NCBI RefSeq assembly: GCF_000006405.1
Contig: NW_003203465.1
Coordinates: forward strand, 25,992 to 89,991
Length of the DNA stretch: 64,000 nt
Direction: 5' to 3'
Origin: Perkinsus marinus ATCC 50983
Lineage: Eukaryota; Perkinsozoa; Perkinsida; Perkinsidae
The notes below the pieces were generated by a model that ran no database searches, had not been told where the DNA came from, and saw only the letters and a list, made by a program, of their open reading frames with translations. Of the stretch, positions 34,038-44,474 are shown one piece after another. The number at the start of each line of letters is the position of its first letter. The first letter of the stretch is position 1. The position numbers were made by a program, and so were the translations under genes.

Positions 34038-36167
34038 ATGCAGAAACCGAGGCCTAAGCAAATATCCCCCCGTGAAGATCCACCCGTTACCCGTATGAGG
34101 AGTGGGTCGCCGAGGAGACCAGAAACTGCTGGCGCTCGCTTCCTGGCCGACGCATACGGGTTTGGTGGTCACGGTTACCTGGTAGCAGTTCTACTGTGAT
34201 GTTTTCGGTGTAATTTGGTTCCTTGTGAAACAAGGTGGACCTTCCAGTGACAGCGCCGCGGCCTCACACAAGCGAGGCTCGGTCGCGGGGTCATCCTGAC
34301 TCCCAGCCTCAGGGAACAGTGGATGAGCTTCTATCAACTACCGCTAGTTTCCGACCCCAGTCTGGATATCATCGTAACTCCAAGCCGCGGGCTAAATCAG
34401 CGCGTTGGAGACCAGAAAGCGCAGCCACAGTTATCAGTGCTCGTATGCACAGAAACGCAACCTTCGACCAGTGCTGCTACTCTAGGCACGTCTACCGCAA
34501 GGAGCCCGTATGCTCTCGGGGAGCTGTTCAGAAAGGCGGCTGCTGCTAGGAGGCCGATGTCAGCCGAAGGACGGGGGTTCACCTTCAGCCGATGTCAGAC
34601 ACCACGTGGTAGGTGAGTCACGCTGCCCGCCGGGCTTCTCTCTCATTTTTGAGGTATACCCCCGACGCTCGTCACTGCCTTTGTTCGGCAGCCTGACCAG
34701 GCCAGGCCAGTGACGGCAGAAAGAGGTCACACTTTCCCTACTACTCCGAGGTGAGACCCTCCTGGCTCATGAGGTCTGTTATGGTTCACATTATATTATA
34801 GGTGGAGCAAGCCAGATGACTATCGATGTCAAACAATGCTCCCGAAAATTAGATTGTCCCAAGCGGGTCGTAAAGAATTTTTAGCCTCAAGAGGCTCCGA
34901 TGGTCGAGTACTTTCCACAGCAGAGGCCAGAGAGCAGAGTCGCATCGCTAGAGAAGAGCGCATAAAACAGAAGACTGAGCGCTTGGAAGCCGATGCCCGC
35001 GCTAGAGTGCTGTCACAGAGACGAGAACAGTGGCTCTCAGCTTGCGCTGCAATATGCTTCTCACAAAGGCTCATCAGACAAGTGCTCTGGTATCGGAAAC
35101 GTTGGTTGTACGTGCTGATCGTCGTGAGAATACAACGATACTTGCGACGATTACGAGTTCACTGAGTGAACTTCACTCGGCCTTGAGACGCATCTCTCCG
35201 GTGACCAAGATTGTTCTGGTGACATGTCTACGGCGATACCTCTATTGGGTACGCAAGCGTTTGCACCAACGTTCATCTAGAGTGGTGGCTGCTTTTCTTC
35301 GCGAGGCGGCGCGTCTGACAGTCTTCACGCGCCACACGATAGAGTACTTGGTGTGTGTACGGAGGATCCAGGCCTGGTACCGTAGAGTGATGTGCCGCAA
35401 TACGTTGAACTTTGCTTTTGAACATCGACGATTGAGAGCGCGGCTGCAGGCAAAGTTCCAAGGGAAGACTACTACTATCGGCAGAATGCTGTACAAGTAT
35501 GATGCTTTAGAGGATAGTATCCAGTCGGAATTCGCGCGGGAGCTCTTGCTACGGCTGAGAGAGCGTCGATTGACGAGGTGGAAGGAGCTACGCTGTGCCT
35601 GTCGGCTCACGAGATCGATGAAGGTATCTGATGAGGCGTTCATGTTCCTCGGCCAGGGTAGGGCCACAATTTGAATGTGATCATTGGGCCCGTTGTCAGG
35701 CCGTCCCTATGAGGATGGCAGGAGAGGAGTTCTAACGCCGAGCCGTTGGGCAGCTGTTGCGTCCCACGGCTGGTCAACAGCAGACGATGCAACTTTGAAG
35801 GAATGGAAGCAGGTGGTCAGAGCTCTCGTCGGTCGGGTCCTCAATGACACACCTCTCCTTGTGAGTGCGGCTAGGCCTGCTGTGGACACTCTACCTCTCT
35901 CAGAGGAGGTCCATGGGAAAGAACCCCAGGGACATTGCCAAGCCATGGGTAGACAAGGCAATCTCTAAGCATTGGGATGCCATCATGCCAACGTTCGTGA
36001 ATGTTGAGAAAGTGGGAAGGTGAGAGAACCATAAACAAGTGTCTTTATTATCCATGGCTCGCTCGTTCAGTGCGATGTCTAAGCTGGAATACGATGAACG
36101 CATGGCGCAGATCGAAAGGGAAATCGAGCATGTCGCCCACCATTATAGGATGCATGTCGCCAGGTAA
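34038..36167 (+). CDS. IQ-motif protein, probably flagellar/cytoskeletal
   Basis: The ATG at 34038 reads MQKPRPKQISPREDPPVT, then PRRPETAGARF, RPHTSEARSRGH, SFRPQSGYHRN and PRAKSARWRPESAATV. Such RPxTS/RPxSA runs are common in ciliary proteins. Later exons give a long basic helix (EQSRIAREERIKQKTERLE), RIQRYLRRLR and RRIQAWYRRVMCRN (IQ calmodulin-binding motifs), then LQAKFQGKTTTIGRML. Terminal exons SHGWSTADDATLKEWKQ, NPRDIAKPWVDKAISKHW and SKLEYDERMAQIEREIE are joined by 43-51 nt introns, and the stop follows HVAR at 36165-36167. IQ motifs bind calmodulin or centrin, so a role at basal bodies or the axoneme is an inference. It could be the continuation of the RCC1 gene, because only 4 bp separate them. 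Confidence 0.65.
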
Positions 36168-36724
36168 CTACCGTGCCCAAGTCTCGACATATTAATCGTG
36201 TTGTGTTGGCAAGTCGTCAATCCTTCGCATGAGAACCGACAAGTGAGGCGGAGCAAAGAAAATCTCATAACTCGGGCCGCGATTTTCGAGTTGAAATGTG
36301 GATTTGTATTACTGTTGGCGAGCTCGGGTGTGAAGTTCTTGCAGAGGCGTCGTCAAGGATATGCACACAAACTATTAATACGTCGGTCGAATGTAACTTC
36401 AGATTCTACTAAAAACGTTCCACTTGTCTACAGCGTATTCTTTATCAAGGCACTCACTTCTTGACTACGACCTCCGGGGGTTACTCTTGTTGGTTGTGGA
36501 CATTCTGAATCGATTCCTGAATGCCCTATCAGTTGTGTCGATGATTCCGTGTCAATAATATAATACGTTATTCTAACACAAGCCTTATTTGATCTATTAA
36601 ATATATCATCCGCCATCAGTCATTTGTTCAGGTCTGTGCGCGTTTCCGAATTATATTGATATTCATCATCACACAAGAACTCGGCACGATGTGACACGAC
36701 ATGCCCCGTAATGATATCATGTGT
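36168..36724. other. Intergenic
   Basis: AT-rich DNA with no convincing frame on either strand; both flanking genes converge here. Confidence 0.4.
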
Positions 36725-38138
36725 TTACCTCCATGGTGGGTATAGGTTGAAGTTTGGACGTACCTTATATACTCCAGAGTGACGGCCTCCCGACACATGG
36801 CTGATGCTCACTTTTTTCTTTTTTCTCTTGTTGCTATCTTCTGAGTTCGAGTTGACTATCTGGAAGTCATCAGAATCACCCCTCACACCTTGGTAGTTGG
36901 GATAAGGCTTATTTAACTCTACTCCATCGTCGTATCTGCGACCATCAAAATACGCCAAATTGAGACGTTCATAGGGTCACCGAGGGGAGTTTGCCGGTTT
37001 GCTACTGGAAGCTCGGTTTAGTAGTATCTACGCACGAATTGTGTAGGTGGGCGAGAGACTATCGGGAAGTCACTTCCTTTTCGATCCGTTGTAATATCAA
37101 TCGCAAATCGTAGAAGGTTTCCCGAGGTCCACTCCTAGAGGCATCGCCCTGAAGTATTCAACAAGTCTGCATTCTCTTCAAAGCGACCGCTCACTCTGGC
37201 AAGATTGGCCGCACACACTCGCTGTTCACGTGCGACTACGGGATCCGTCTCGGTTAGATAGCGCACAAGGAGAGGATGAATATCGCCATGCAGCAATGCT
37301 TTCTTAGTGTATCGACCTTTGTATTGTTCTGACACAACTTTAATCACGAGTTGTATACCACAACACGACGATATACCCCTCGGTGAGCTCTTGTGGCCGT
37401 AAGCCACGGCTCTTCTGTTATTCCTCCCCGAGAGAGCGCCGCCTGTCATACATTTCAGAGCAGTCTGAGTTCCGCTCCATTTGCCGACCTTTTTGATGAG
37501 CGTCCGAGTATAGGGCAGTGAGGAAATTGTCCAGTTGATCGATGGTGTTATCCAGTTCGGCTTCTATTGACAAGCTTTCCGCTTTCCAACGGTGCTTCAT
37601 GTAATAGTCCAGAAAAGGATCAGGTGTAGAGTTCTAATGCAACAACACTGCAGATTGAACCTTGCGAGGGTTTGGTCACCGGATCTGATGGAGCGCAATC
37701 AAGTTGTGAATCGCTTGTAGATTCTGAAGGGTCATCGACCTCTGACAAAAAATCATCCGATTCGTCGTTAATGAGGATGCCGGGGAGGTCGTCCAGAGCC
37801 GGCAGTTTCGTATAATGCCCATCCATCAATTTCTTGAGTTCCGCACCTGAGAGATGACAGCACCTCGGAGACCGATAAAATATCATTCGAATAGTGTAGT
37901 TGGTAGGAACTATCGCTAAACATGCGGGAGGTTCCGGGTTCAACTCTCGGGGTGAATTAATTTTACTCGCACTCTGTCGTCAACATACTTCCTTACCTTG
38001 AATGATAGTCCCCAAGAGAGGCTTCTCTGGACCACCTCCACCAACTTTGTGACTCCTCGCCCGGATATGCAGCAACCTCCTGCTGACTTTATTCTCTTCT
38101 TCGTCCACAGGTGGACCGGGAGGGACGAAGTATACCAT
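36725..38138 (-). CDS. Unknown acidic protein, multi-exon
   Basis: The ATG at 38138 gives MVYFVPPGPPVDEEENK, then SRRLLHIRARSHKVGGGG and PLLGTIIQ. An intron of about 150 nt follows, joined in phase 1 to GAELKKLMDGHYTKLPAL, LPGILINDESDDFLSEV and VTKPSQGSICSV. Further exons are KHRWKAESLSIEAELD, DQLDNFLTALYSDAHQ, YTKKALLHGDIHPLLV, RVCAANLARVSGRFEE and a last piece with DSNKRKKKKVSISHVS. The first intron carries a tRNA-like sequence on the opposite strand. The region after 37135 may belong to the same gene or to a second one. No domain was recognised. Confidence 0.55.
37885..37958 (+). tRNA. Degenerate tRNA-like sequence (tRNA-derived relic)
   Basis: It has a convincing T-arm (ccggg ttcaact ctcgg), a 5-nt variable loop, T8-A9, a D-arm-like tagtgtagttggtagg, a 3-4 bp anticodon stem around taaacat and an acceptor pairing at 5 of 7 positions. 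T33 is replaced by A and the D-stem is weak, so it is probably not functional; by position the anticodon would be AAC (Val-like). It sits in the first intron of a minus-strand gene, antisense to it. Confidence 0.4.
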
Positions 38139-38201
38139 CCTTTGCAACCGAGCCTATAAACTATACATGCCTCGTCATGTAGTGTCTACCCTATAACTAG
38201 C

Positions 38202-38384
38202 GTGGTGGTATTTGCTCTCCCCACTGATGTTAATACAATCGAACTCTGCGGTAAAGAGTACGCACAGTTACTGTATCACGAGTTGTATACATGTGATCTA
38301 ACGAGAGTTTTCTTTTCACTTCGTGGGAAGGCTGTCAGAGGTTATTGTACATTGAAACGATACCCGAACATCGCCGATCTATGA
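38202..38384 (+). CDS. Short possible exon, unknown
   Basis: The frame VNTIELCGKEYAQLLYH, TCDLTRVFFSLRGKAV, GYCTLKRYPNIADL then stop has protein-like composition with three Cys. It lacks an ATG (GTG begins the frame) and upstream partners were not found. Confidence 0.3.
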   Translation: MVVFALPTDVNTIELCGKEYAQLLYHELYTCDLTRVFFSLRGKAVRGYCTLKRYPNIADL

Positions 38385-38519
38385 AAGTAATGAAGAAATT
38401 TTTTCGGGCAGCTGGGCGGTCGCGATATCTTCGACTTTACGTACATTCGTCAATTAATGGGATTTTGCGTACTGCCAGCTGAGTTTCTCTATGTAGGTAT
38501 GGGTCATTTAGTGTGCATT

Positions 38520-38942
38520 AAAGAGCTCTTCGGCTGCTGAAGACGCTCGACGTATTCGATGATGAAGTCTCACAAGGGGAGCATGTCCAGCTGGTGCTTG
38601 ACACAGAGATTGGTAGTAAGGGCAAGACCTTCGGAAAGGGTATATCCCTATAATGCCGCTTGGTCTCGATCGCTGACTATTAGCGAGTCAACTAAAGTGC
38701 CTTCGATTGAGGCAGTTCGAGTACTCTCTAGAAGAGAACTGTCTGCATGAGTGTATACTACCAGCAAACTGGGTTTAGGAGAAACGCTTACCGAAGTAGT
38801 CTTATTGACTAGTTATGTTGGAAGTAGTGGTAGTAGTAGATATGGAGGAGAGCCGGCTAGTACTTACCCTTATACGTTGGATCGATTTCAGTCTGAGGCC
38901 GTGTCCTGTCTGGAGCGTGGTGAATCAGTAAGGTTCGCTGTG
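38520..38942 (+). pseudogene. N-terminal fragment of a SKI2/MTR4-type RNA helicase
   Basis: The exon reads TYPYTLDRFQSEAVSCLERG and ends ES before a donor (gtaaggttcg). This is the sequence just upstream of the Walker A motif in SKI2/MTR4 DExH helicases (consensus F-x-L-D-x-F-Q ... L-E-x-x-E-S-V-L-V). The exon should be followed by V-L-V-S-A-H-T-x-x-G-K-T. Instead the intron carries two introner-like pieces and then a transporter gene begins at 39426. No helicase motif I, II or VI occurs downstream in the window. An earlier frame (KTLDVFDDEVSQGEHV) may be part of the same relic. It is either a truncated duplicate or a gene whose remainder has been displaced. Confidence 0.65.
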
Positions 38943-38944
38943 GT

Positions 38945-39030
38945 GGGAAAATATGCACATGGTCAACTACACGTGTTGGTGACGATATGAAAACTCGCAA
39001 GAAATTTTGGGAAATTCTCGTTGGATTATA
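38945..39030 (-). repeat. Introner-like element, right-end fragment
   Basis: It reads gtgggaaaatatgcacatgg and tacacgtgttggtgacgat, then breaks off. It faces an opposite fragment at 39158-39275. Confidence 0.85.
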
Positions 39031-39157
39031 ACGCTTGAGGAGATGATGGTCGAGAGCGGGACCAAGGTGCGGAGGGAATCGTCTGCAGTGCTAGTTTGTG
39101 AGCGATGCATATGGGCAGAACTGTTGGAAGATATCAGTTGAGATAAAGCGTGATGGT

Positions 39158-39275
39158 AACTTATACACGACTTGGGGTGGAAAACTAACAAGAATTTTCC
39201 GAAATTCTCAGGGATTTTTTCATTGCATTTGACACGCGTAGTTGATCATGTGCATAATTTCCCACACAGTATACG
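39158..39275 (+). repeat. Introner-like element, right-half fragment
   Basis: It runs from cttatacacgacttggggtg to gcgtagttgatcatgtgcat and tttcccaca. With the piece at 38945-39030 it forms an inverted pair about 130 bp apart. Confidence 0.85.
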
Positions 39276-39425
39276 TGGACAGATACTTGTGAAAAAACTG
39301 AGTACTCGATTTGGGGCACTTCGACGTTTGTGATCCCTTCGGAGCTCGTTGTTCTTCTATTACTATGTCTATGTCGTGTTGGTCAGTTGTTGTTCACACG
39401 GTGGGGGTAGGGTTAATATCACTCT

Positions 39426-40958
39426 ATGGCAGCGCATAAGAATCGTACTGGTGACAGTGAAGGCCGCTATACGAATCTCGAGACTACTGCAGGAGCTGTC
39501 CCGACTGGTGATGTTGTTCCTGATGAGGCCTCAAGAGGAAGGTGTTTTGGCTTGAGGCTGGTCATGGCTACACTACCAGTGGGGTTCTCGGAGGCTTTGG
39601 CTGTCCTTTTCTTCACTCAAGCATTGGTGACAGCTGAGGTCAGCAACGGTCTCATAGGCTATGCGTGGTTGGTGTCACCACTGGCGGCGATTCTGGTCCA
39701 ACCCTGTGCTGCTGTTTGGAGCGATAGAGCTACATGGAGTCGCTTTGGGGGCCGACGAAAGCCGTTCCTGCTGATGGGCTACTTCTTTGCAGTGCTCGCA
39801 TCTGCAGTGTTAAGTCTAGGGTCTGAACTCCCTGGGAATCCCACCGTGTATGTAGCCATCGGATTTGCTCTTCTTTTCATCAGTACCAACCTGCATCTAG
39901 TCATGCTCAGAGCCCTCGTCACTGACACGGTTCCACGCAAGGCCATGGGAGTCTACTTCTCCCTGCAAACGTTGTTCTACGTCTTCGGAGCGGCCCTCAC
40001 ATATGCTGGATCGTACGTGTTGGACTATGAAGGGTCTTGGTGGATGGACGCGCTTCGTAGTGAAAGTTGCAGTAGTAGTGTATGCCTCCACCTGAGGAGT
40101 ATGGCGGTCATCGCTGGCTGTCTGCAGTTCGTGATGGCTCATTCGGTGTTGATGTTACCCGAAGTGCTTACAGGAGTACCGCCAGAGCAACGCAGTAAAT
40201 GCTGTCTCTGTTTCAAGTGGATCGCTGATTTTTTCTGTGACTTGAAAGATTTACTTCTCCACTCTACATCTACTGGTTTGATATTCCTGGCATCGATCGG
40301 AGGCTTCATGGGAGTTGCCGCTCTGATGATACATGGCATCCAACTACTGGTCATAGACGGGTTGCCCCCCGAGATGCCCATACCCGAAAGGTATGCAACA
40401 GCTTCATATGGTCTGTATGGTTCGATGATCCTAGGTGTGGTTACTGCGATGGTCCTGCCGATGATCGAACGTCTAGGGCTGGACCTAGCACTGTGTTGGG
40501 TTGTATCCTTCCTTATTTTCGCTGGTCTATTGGTGAGCTCGTTGGCACTACCCAGAGTAGCTGAGCACAAGGGGTTTGGTGTTGCGTGGATGGTGCTCAC
40601 TCTAGGGCCTATGTATGCTACGTTGCTTACCATTCCTTTGACACTTCTTGCCCGTACTGGTACGGCATCGGCTGCCTTGAGGATGTCCATGTTGTCGGTC
40701 TCACAAGCAGTAGCTCAAATAATTGTCTCTGTCACTGGTGGTATATGGTTCGCTGTATCCTCTCAAAAAGCCGCGATCTTCGTAGGGTGTGGTATCGCGT
40801 CTGCAGTATCTGCCTTATTGGCTCTGGCTGTCTATGGTGCCATTAAGAGCGGTAGAGCTGAGTATTATGACGGTCTCGATGAAGAGGAGTTAGCACCGGT
40901 GACTGGCGGCGTACCGGAAATGACAGTGGTCCCACCAAGGGTTATTGGTAGAGTTTAA
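39426..40958 (+). CDS. MFS sugar transporter, SLC45/sucrose-H+ symporter type
   Basis: Intronless gene of 510 residues from the ATG at 39426. It has a polar N-terminal tail (MAAHKNRTGDSEGRYTN) and twelve hydrophobic segments. The loop 2-3 motif of the GPH/SLC45 branch lies at residues 98-114 (WSDRATWSRFGGRRKPF). NLHLVMLRALVTDTVP in TM4 resembles the R-A-L-x-x-D signature of plant SUT and animal SLC45. A central loop contains CCLCFKWIADFFCDLKDLL, and the C-terminal tail is acidic (DGLDEEELAPV). Such carriers couple proton and disaccharide movement at the plasma membrane or an internal compartment. The substrate cannot be read from the sequence. The complete absence of introns is unusual here and could indicate retroposition or transfer. 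Confidence 0.8.
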   Translation: MAAHKNRTGDSEGRYTNLETTAGAVPTGDVVPDEASRGRCFGLRLVMATLPVGFSEALAVLFFTQALVTAEVSNGLIGYAWLVSPLAAILVQPCAAVWSDRATWSRFGGRRKPFLLMGYFFAVLASAVLSLGSELPGNPTVYVAIGFALLFISTNLHLVMLRALVTDTVPRKAMGVYFSLQTLFYVFGAALTYAGSYVLDYEGSWWMDALRSESCSSSVCLHLRSMAVIAGCLQFVMAHSVLMLPEVLTGVPPEQRSKCCLCFKWIADFFCDLKDLLLHSTSTGLIFLASIGGFMGVAALMIHGIQLLVIDGLPPEMPIPERYATASYGLYGSMILGVVTAMVLPMIERLGLDLALCWVVSFLIFAGLLVSSLALPRVAEHKGFGVAWMVLTLGPMYATLLTIPLTLLARTGTASAALRMSMLSVSQAVAQIIVSVTGGIWFAVSSQKAAIFVGCGIASAVSALLALAVYGAIKSGRAEYYDGLDEEELAPVTGGVPEMTVVPPRVIGRV

Positions 40959-41061
40959 CCTGAGTAGAGACTGGTTGCTGCCATGGTCATATTATTATTA
41001 GTTTTTGATGGTATCGTCACCAAAGCATCAACAACTTTTCTATTCTCTCGATGGTGTTGAG

Positions 41062-41286
41062 CTACAAGTTGTAAGCCTTTCTTGAGGCTACTGGTATCGA
41101 TGCAATACGACACAGTACAGGAAACCCTCGAGTACCTCCAAACCGAACGCACCCGTTTGCGACATGAATCTTATTCAAGACTAGGACGATGAAATACGGC
41201 TTGACCAACTCAGGCGTATTATCACTCAGTGTGCCATCATTGTAACTAATGAGGCAAAGTCGCGGTAGATCAGAATTGCCACGCAT
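41062..41286 (-). CDS. Short unknown protein
   Basis: The ATG at 41286 gives 74 residues: MRGNSDLPRLCLISYND, TPELVKPYFIVLVLNKI, NGCVRFGGTRGFPVL and ending ASRKAYNL. The composition is protein-like with beta-strand periodicity and three Cys. It may be the terminal exon of a longer gene. No domain was recognised. Confidence 0.45.
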   Translation of the reverse strand: MRGNSDLPRLCLISYNDGTLSDNTPELVKPYFIVLVLNKIHVANGCVRFGGTRGFPVLCRIASIPVASRKAYNL

Positions 41287-41452
41287 GAGGTTTCAGTTTC
41301 CGCCAGTGTCCGACACTCCACTTACAGTGTTGCACGCTTACTCAACGAGGAATGGTACTACGACTTCTGCGAGAAAATTGCCTTAGTAAAGTTGGAGTAT
41401 ATGAGAGTCGGTATTAGGCGTAGAACCAGCGAAAGAGGTAAGGCAGGGTTGC

Positions 41453-42012
41453 TTGTGTCCAATATGGACAGGAACCGCCTTAATGGTGATCAAAGACGAC
41501 AAGTGGGAAGCTTCCAACCGCCGTTGGGAGGCTGATGCGTTCACGAGAAAGGGAGTGTATTCGCGCCAATGCTTCCATCACGCTCGAATTCCCCTCTCCC
41601 TCCCCTCTGCGTCTGTCACTGCTCCAACGTGGGAGCTGTCTGCCCTGTGTTCTACTGAGGGCTATTATGGAGGGCCACGCATCTTCTGTGTACACACAAT
41701 GAACTACGTCTTCGATCTTATTGGGAGGCATATCTTGTGCAATCCCGAGGTAGAGCGTGATGGATACGAAACTGGTCACTTTTCAGCCTAAGTTGATGGC
41801 ATAGACGACGACGAAGAGGAAGAGGAAGAACGAGTTGTCGTCCTCTGGCTGGGGGCCTACCCCAAACGAGCCCTGTCCAGAGGCAGGAGCTACCCTATGG
41901 TGATTGTAGAATATCCAGGGTCGGAGGTCAGATTATTGCAAACGCTTCTGAGACGTGTAAAATCTGATAAGTCGAAACCGTATGATGATTATCGACATGG
42001 AAGAGAATTTTA
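41453..42012 (+). CDS. Possible multi-exon gene with acidic 3' exon
   Basis: The 3' part (41791-42012) is an open frame without ATG: DGIDDDEEEEEERVVV, LGAYPKRALSRGRSYP, IVEYPGSEVRLLQTLL and DKSKPYDDYRHGREF then stop. The upstream frame includes WELSALCSTEGYYGG and HTMNYVFDLIGRHIL, ending at a donor (gtagagcg). The phases of the two parts do not fit with the obvious acceptor, so the join is unresolved. The family is unknown. Confidence 0.4.
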
Positions 42013-42291
42013 GTGACGACAATGGATGGGCCCTACCAATCAACAAGATGCTCATTGCAAAGACAAGTCCCTTCCCTTGGTCGTTAGTAACGACAAAGTA
42101 GCGACTCGTTACAATTACTGCTATCTCTTAGCAGCTCGGTGGTATCATTAACTAGGTCAAATGGGTGAGACCATAGGGCAGCTCGATAGGTCCTGACCTT
42201 CGTTGAATGGCTGTCTAGAATTAATTCCTCGGATCGAGAGGCTGACCAAAGCTGCTGTCAGGCAGTGTGGAAGGGAGGCCAATATATAGCC

Positions 42292-42782
42292 ATGCCGGAT
42301 CCTTTTCCCGATGGTCTCGTTGCGTACAGCCAGCGGGCCGCGATGGACCTTCTACGGCGTGACCTCAATACTATCAGCAGTACCTGGCAAGAGCAGTTCG
42401 ATGCGGCCTTCAAGGCGTTAGAGGTGACCAACAAGGATATTGCAGTTGTGAAGAAGGCGCGGAACAAGTTGGTGGATGTGAGTGTGGAATCCCCTCGGCT
42501 TTTGAAGAAGTCGTGACTCAGAGTGTGAGACAGGAGCTAGCCTCTCTGTTGGGTATGAGTAGAGAGATCAAGATGCTGCGAGACGAGCGACACGAGGTAG
42601 CTGCTAGCATAGGCAAACTGGTGGAACAACTCAAGACAGTAGAGCCGGTTGAGTTTCTCCCTCGGGGAGGCAATGCATGGCAGGAACTCGCTGATGTACG
42701 TGAACACCTCCGTGAACACCTCCGTGAACACCTCCGTGAACACTGTAAGGACTGCGAGGAAGAGGGGAGAGAGTCGCGCTAG
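42292..42782 (+). CDS. Small coiled-coil protein with HLRE repeats
   Basis: Two exons, 42292-42477 and 42522-42782, join in phase 0 across a 44-nt intron (gtgagtgtgg...actcag). The product has 148 residues: MPDPFPDGLVAYSQRA, DLLRRDLNTISSTWQE, DIAVVKKARNKLVD, then QELASLLGMSREIKML, ASIGKLVEQLKTVEPV and NAWQELADV. A block of HLRE-type tetrads follows, encoded by four near-perfect copies of a 12-bp unit (cgtgaacacctc) at about 42699-42741. It then reads CKDCEEEGRESR and stops. It is helical throughout, probably an oligomerising adaptor. The family was not recognised. Confidence 0.7.
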
Positions 42783-43797
42783 ATGGGGGGGCTTTTGGAG
42801 TGCACCGCTTCTTGTGTGGTATCTTTGTGGGCTTTCTGTCAGGTTGAAGGTGTGAGCAACGATGCGGCTCCGATCGAAGGCGGAGCGGTATCGCCATTCA
42901 AGGTGCTACAAATGCAGCAGCCTGAGCGTGGTAACTTCCCTTGTGGTACCGGAAGGCATGCTTGCCGCGACAGGTATACAGTCCCAGTTGGACCAGAACA
43001 CGCCGATGACCCGCCGGACCAACCCGAATACGCCACCAGGATCAGCTCAGCTCCATGGATCCTCACGGGCTCGATAGGCCTCATCTGCCAAGCCATTGAC
43101 TTCAGTCGTTTCAGGTGACACAACAGGGTTGTATACCGCTTGTGCAGGCAGTTGTTGGTTTCCTAGTTACACTATAGCTGCATCTGGCAGCAGTAGCATT
43201 GACCTCAACTCCTTTGATGGCAACGAGAGGGTAACTCGTCCAATATCTGCGTCGTGTTGATGGTCTCTGCCAGGCAAAGCTCGTCTCGATGAATCATTAC
43301 CCAGCTGACGTCGTGTCCTCACGGTACAGTTCAGCTCGAGTGGTTACTCCTACACACACGGGGGCGCCTTGTGTCAGGGTCGACGTGGCTGTGAATCAAT
43401 CGCCGTCGCGGACCGCGACACGCGGGATTGTTAATCATGAATGATGCCCTCCGTGATCGATGAGTGTCCAACTGCTTATTACAACTTGTGTTCTCGCATG
43501 AAGTAAGCTCTCAGCAAGCCATTACGGGCGAGGAAAGAGCTAGGCGGCTTCACCCTGGTACGGTCTGTTCCTCTCCTGTGAAAGCCCTTGGGTTGCCTCA
43601 GCTAAGTAGGCCTGATTTCACTCGGGTGAAGTGGGAGTAGAGGATCGTATTGTCTTGAACCTCGGCTGTTAGTAACGAAATTTAAAGGCAAACAGCGGTA
43701 TGTAGTCTGTCACCGGTGCTCCAGCGAACGAACTGATCGATGTTACATGTAGAACTCCCCTTTACCGAGCAGGGAAGTGAAACAAGTCGGCGGCCGG
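42783..43797. other. No firm gene
   Basis: Two overlapping plus frames near 42850-43118 (VSNDAAPIEGGAVSPF and GIQSQLDQNTPMTRRTN) are polar and could be 3' exons, but no consistent model was found. From 43120 to 43797 nothing was seen. Confidence 0.3.
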
Positions 43798-44124
43798 CTA
43801 CGAAACCTTGTGGACTTGGACGCAAAGCCCCCTGTTCAGAGGCGAGTCAATCATGGCCGAAAATCTTTCTCTTGATGGTGTCAATATACCGTCAACGAGT
43901 TCTACAACAATGACTGCCCCCGAATGGAGTGTCGTACGCTCCGGGGCCGGGTTCATCCCAATTCCGGTGAGCTTTAACCAGAAGGATTCGCTACCGAATC
44001 CAATAGGTTCTCTGAAAACTTGTCGGCGGAGGATCTGATACTTTAGCAGAATACTGCGTCGCGGTATCACCCGTGTCAGCGTCTCGCGGACTATGTACAA
44101 TCCCTTCCCGTTGTGACTCTTCAT
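43798..44124 (-). CDS. Possible single-exon unknown protein
   Basis: The ATG at 44124 opens 108 residues: MKSHNGKGLYIVRETL, RVIPRRSILLKYQILR, FREPIGFGSESFWLKLTG, APERTTLHSGAVIVVEL, ERFSAMIDSPLNRG and ending VQVHKVS. It is basic at the N-terminus with several beta-like stretches and no signal peptide. The opposite strand is also partly open, so coding is plausible but not proven. Confidence 0.4.
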   Translation of the reverse strand: MKSHNGKGLYIVRETLTRVIPRRSILLKYQILRRQVFREPIGFGSESFWLKLTGIGMNPAPERTTLHSGAVIVVELVDGILTPSRERFSAMIDSPLNRGLCVQVHKVS

Positions 44125-44474
44125 GCAATCGACCAGTCACTTGTAAGCTAGTTTTCTCCATGAACTAGAGCAACACTCTGAATCGTTTCGAAGTTCAACG
44201 ACCTGGGTTCAGTACGATAATGATTTTTCTGCTAGCACTCTAGCTTGAACTCTAGCTGTTCATTCACACAGTATAGTGGTGTGTCATGAAGCATCCTACT
44301 CCCTCGATAGACCTACCCCTCATCACATAAACGAGTTTCTTGCTCCTCTTGGTAGTCTTAGACACCAATAACAACACAGCTCATCTTCAATTACGTGAAA
44401 CAAAAAATCAATCCCCCCTGTGGAGATTACATCACGGGTCAAAAGTGTGAATGTCAGATAATGCCAATAGATGC

